In this document: positions 62,801 through 64,000 of the stretch, piece by piece
Layout: the number at the start of each line of letters is the position of its first letter
How positions within the stretch are numbered: position 1 is the first letter of the stretch
NCBI RefSeq assembly: GCF_015595035.1
Contig: NZ_JADNRN010000001.1
Coordinates: 434,001 to 498,000 of the forward strand
Reading direction: 5' to 3'
From: Marinibium conchae
GTDB lineage: Bacteria > Pseudomonadota > Gammaproteobacteria > Enterobacterales > Alteromonadaceae
DNA: 64,000 nucleotides
Translations under genes and position numbers: made by a program
Notes under the pieces: model-generated
Databases searched by the model: none
What the model was told of the DNA's origin: nothing
What the model saw: the letters and a program-made list of their open reading frames with translations, nothing else

Positions 62801-64000
62801 TTAGCTCAACTGTAACTCAACAAATTCTTTGTATACTGAGCTACTCTGCAATAGCTCTTGATGTTTACCCTGAGCTATCAGTTTGCCACTCTCAAGCACA
62901 ATAATGTTGTCGGCATTAATTACTGTCGATAAACGGTGCGCAATAATAAGCGTGGTCGTTTGGTTCATCAGTGAATCAAGGGCTTGTTTTACGTATTTTT
63001 CACTGCTAGCGTCTAGTGCGCTGGTGGCTTCATCAAGCAATAAAATAGGCCGCTTAGCCAGAATCGCTCTAGCGATGGCAATGCGCTGCTTTTGCCCACC
63101 CGAGAGCTTCACGCCGCGCTCGCCGAGCTCGGTATGATAACCGTTAATAAAGCCTTCAATGAATTCATGTGCATAGGCCAACTTGGCAGCGCTAATAACA
63201 GCTTCTTCACTTGCCTCAGGTTGTGAAAGGCGAATATTGTCGAGCACGGTGGTGGCAAATATCACCGCATCTTGAGGCACTAAGGCGAAGTTAGCGCGAA
63301 GCTCAGCGGTGTTGAGTTCAACATGGCTTTTTTGATTGAGCATAATGCTGCCAGAATCAATATCGTAAAAGCGCATGATTAAATCGAAAAGTGTTGATTT
63401 ACCTGCACCGCTGTGACCAACGATAGCAATTTTTTGCCCTTTTTTTACCTCAAACGATAAGTTGTGAATGATTTGCTTATTTGGCACTGACGGATAGGCA
63501 AAGTTAACCTTATTAAGCGACAAGATCGCCGCACCATCTTGGCTTTGCTCTGGCGCTGACATTGCTGGCTTGGTCGTTTGCGTAAGCGTCGACACAGGTA
63601 TGTCGGGTTGAGTATGCATCAACTCGACGATGCGCTCGCTTGCACCAGCGGCTTTTTGTAGATCGCCAATCACTTCGCTAATGGTCGCTATGGCGCCGCC
63701 AGCTAAGACCGCATAAAAAACGAATGCGGTAAGTTCTCCAGGGGTGATGCTTCCAGCAATAACATCTAGTGCGCCTATCCAAGCAACGACGAAGATGGAA
63801 CCCAACGATATGAACATGATCATGGCAATAAGTAGAGCGCGATAATGTATTCGCTTAGCTGCGCTTTGCATGATTTTTTCGGCACTCTTATCAAAAGCTC
63901 TAACGCTCGGGCCTTCGTGGTTATAAGCTTGAATGGTATGTATTTCATGTAAGTTTTCGTCGATGAGAGTGCCCATTGAGGCAACGTCATCTTGACTGAC
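62801..64000 (-). CDS. ABC exporter, fused membrane and ATPase domains (cut by right edge)
   Basis: The frame is open to the window edge, so the N-terminal membrane part is missing. The ATG at 63976 is internal. Visible are the end of the transmembrane domain (GTLIDENLHEIHTIQAYNHE; membrane segments at about 50-110 of the fragment) and a complete ATPase domain. The ATPase has Walker A GHSGAGKST, signature LSGGQKQRIAIARA, Walker B ILLLDEATSALD and the H-loop IIAHRLSTV. It resembles the MsbA-related lipid/drug exporters (TIGR02204 type). The substrate is unknown. Confidence 0.85.
   Translation of the reverse strand, partial: VSQDDVASMGTLIDENLHEIHTIQAYNHEGPSVRAFDKSAEKIMQSAAKRIHYRALLIAMIMFISLGSIFVVAWIGALDVIAGSITPGELTAFVFYAVLAGGAIATISEVIGDLQKAAGASERIVELMHTQPDIPVSTLTQTTKPAMSAPEQSQDGAAILSLNKVNFAYPSVPNKQIIHNLSFEVKKGQKIAIVGHSGAGKSTLFDLIMRFYDIDSGSIMLNQKSHVELNTAELRANFALVPQDAVIFATTVLDNIRLSQPEASEEAVISAAKLAYAHEFIEGFINGYHTELGERGVKLSGGQKQRIAIARAILAKRPILLLDEATSALDASSEKYVKQALDSLMNQTTTLIIAHRLSTVINADNIIVLESGKLIAQGKHQELLQSSSVYKEFVELQLS

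Noticed and set aside
1-64000. tRNA, rRNA, prophage or insertion-sequence transposase genes
   Set aside because: None of the recognisable motifs or cloverleaf-like segments was found on either strand by eye; a tRNAscan or ISfinder search would be decisive.

Overview
The window is chromosomal DNA from a gammaproteobacterium, most likely of the Alteromonadales (Glaciecola/Paraglaciecola/Alteromonas type). This is inferred from FadE, GlnE, HldE and LpxL-like housekeeping genes, moderate GC content and a complete exosortase A (XrtA/PEP-CTERM) exopolysaccharide locus. No identification by database search was possible.

Layout. 1-11.2 kb is core chromosome: a membrane-protein fragment cut by the left edge, a FadE acyl-CoA dehydrogenase with a possible FadR operator, a small DUF3081-like protein, an LpxL-family acyltransferase, a TcpQ-domain protein, GlnE, a DUF350 membrane protein, a YhbQ-type GIY-YIG protein and HldE. 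11.3-23.2 kb is the conserved XrtA core: ATPase, outer-membrane barrel, BY-kinase, Wzz-like and Wza-like export proteins, priming sugar transferase, deacetylase, exosortase XrtA, a hexapeptide acyltransferase and a TIGR03087-type glycosyltransferase. 23.4-42.6 kb is the polymer-specific part: a VanZ/acyltransferase/PHP fusion, amidotransferase, glycosyltransferases, O-antigen-ligase-like protein, Wzx flippase, pyruvyl transferase, an MBOAT with two SGNH partners, an OafA-like acyltransferase and a repeat-rich lipoprotein. About 30.4-40.7 kb looks visibly more AT-rich than its flanks. 42.9-51.8 kb is a tightly packed minus-strand operon of seven genes: FemAB-like protein, deacetylase, GT4, GT2, a PcRGLX/YetA-like protein, GNAT, and a TIGR03694-type acyltransferase.

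52.0-57.9 kb carries a YdcF-like protein, a trypsin-like protease, and a plus-strand operon: a Tat-signal protein, a PqqD-like protein, an HprK-related kinase, a nucleotidyltransferase and a UDP-glucuronate-epimerase-like protein. It lies behind a good sigma-54 (-24/-12) match. At 58.0-58.7 kb is a PEP-CTERM-type protein whose sorting signal has SAP instead of PEP, also behind a sigma-54-like promoter. 58.9-60.0 kb holds a small GIY-YIG nuclease gene flanked by two oppositely oriented arrays (6 and 14 units) of one palindromic element with a period of about 37 bp. This resembles a REP/RAYT arrangement but has a GIY-YIG protein in place of a transposase, and it is the most unusual structure in the window. 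60.0-64.0 kb holds a large zinc metalloprotease and an ABC exporter cut by the right edge.

How the genes fit together: undecaprenyl-linked repeat units would be primed by the TIGR03013-type transferase, built and decorated by the glycosyltransferases, amidotransferase, pyruvyl transferase and acyltransferases, flipped by Wzx, polymerised and exported through the Wzz/BY-kinase/Wza/barrel machinery. XrtA would process PEP-CTERM proteins at the inner membrane. The two sigma-54-like sites suggest that at least one PEP-CTERM protein and the kinase operon share RpoN-dependent control. No PrsK/PrsR-type regulator lies in the window.
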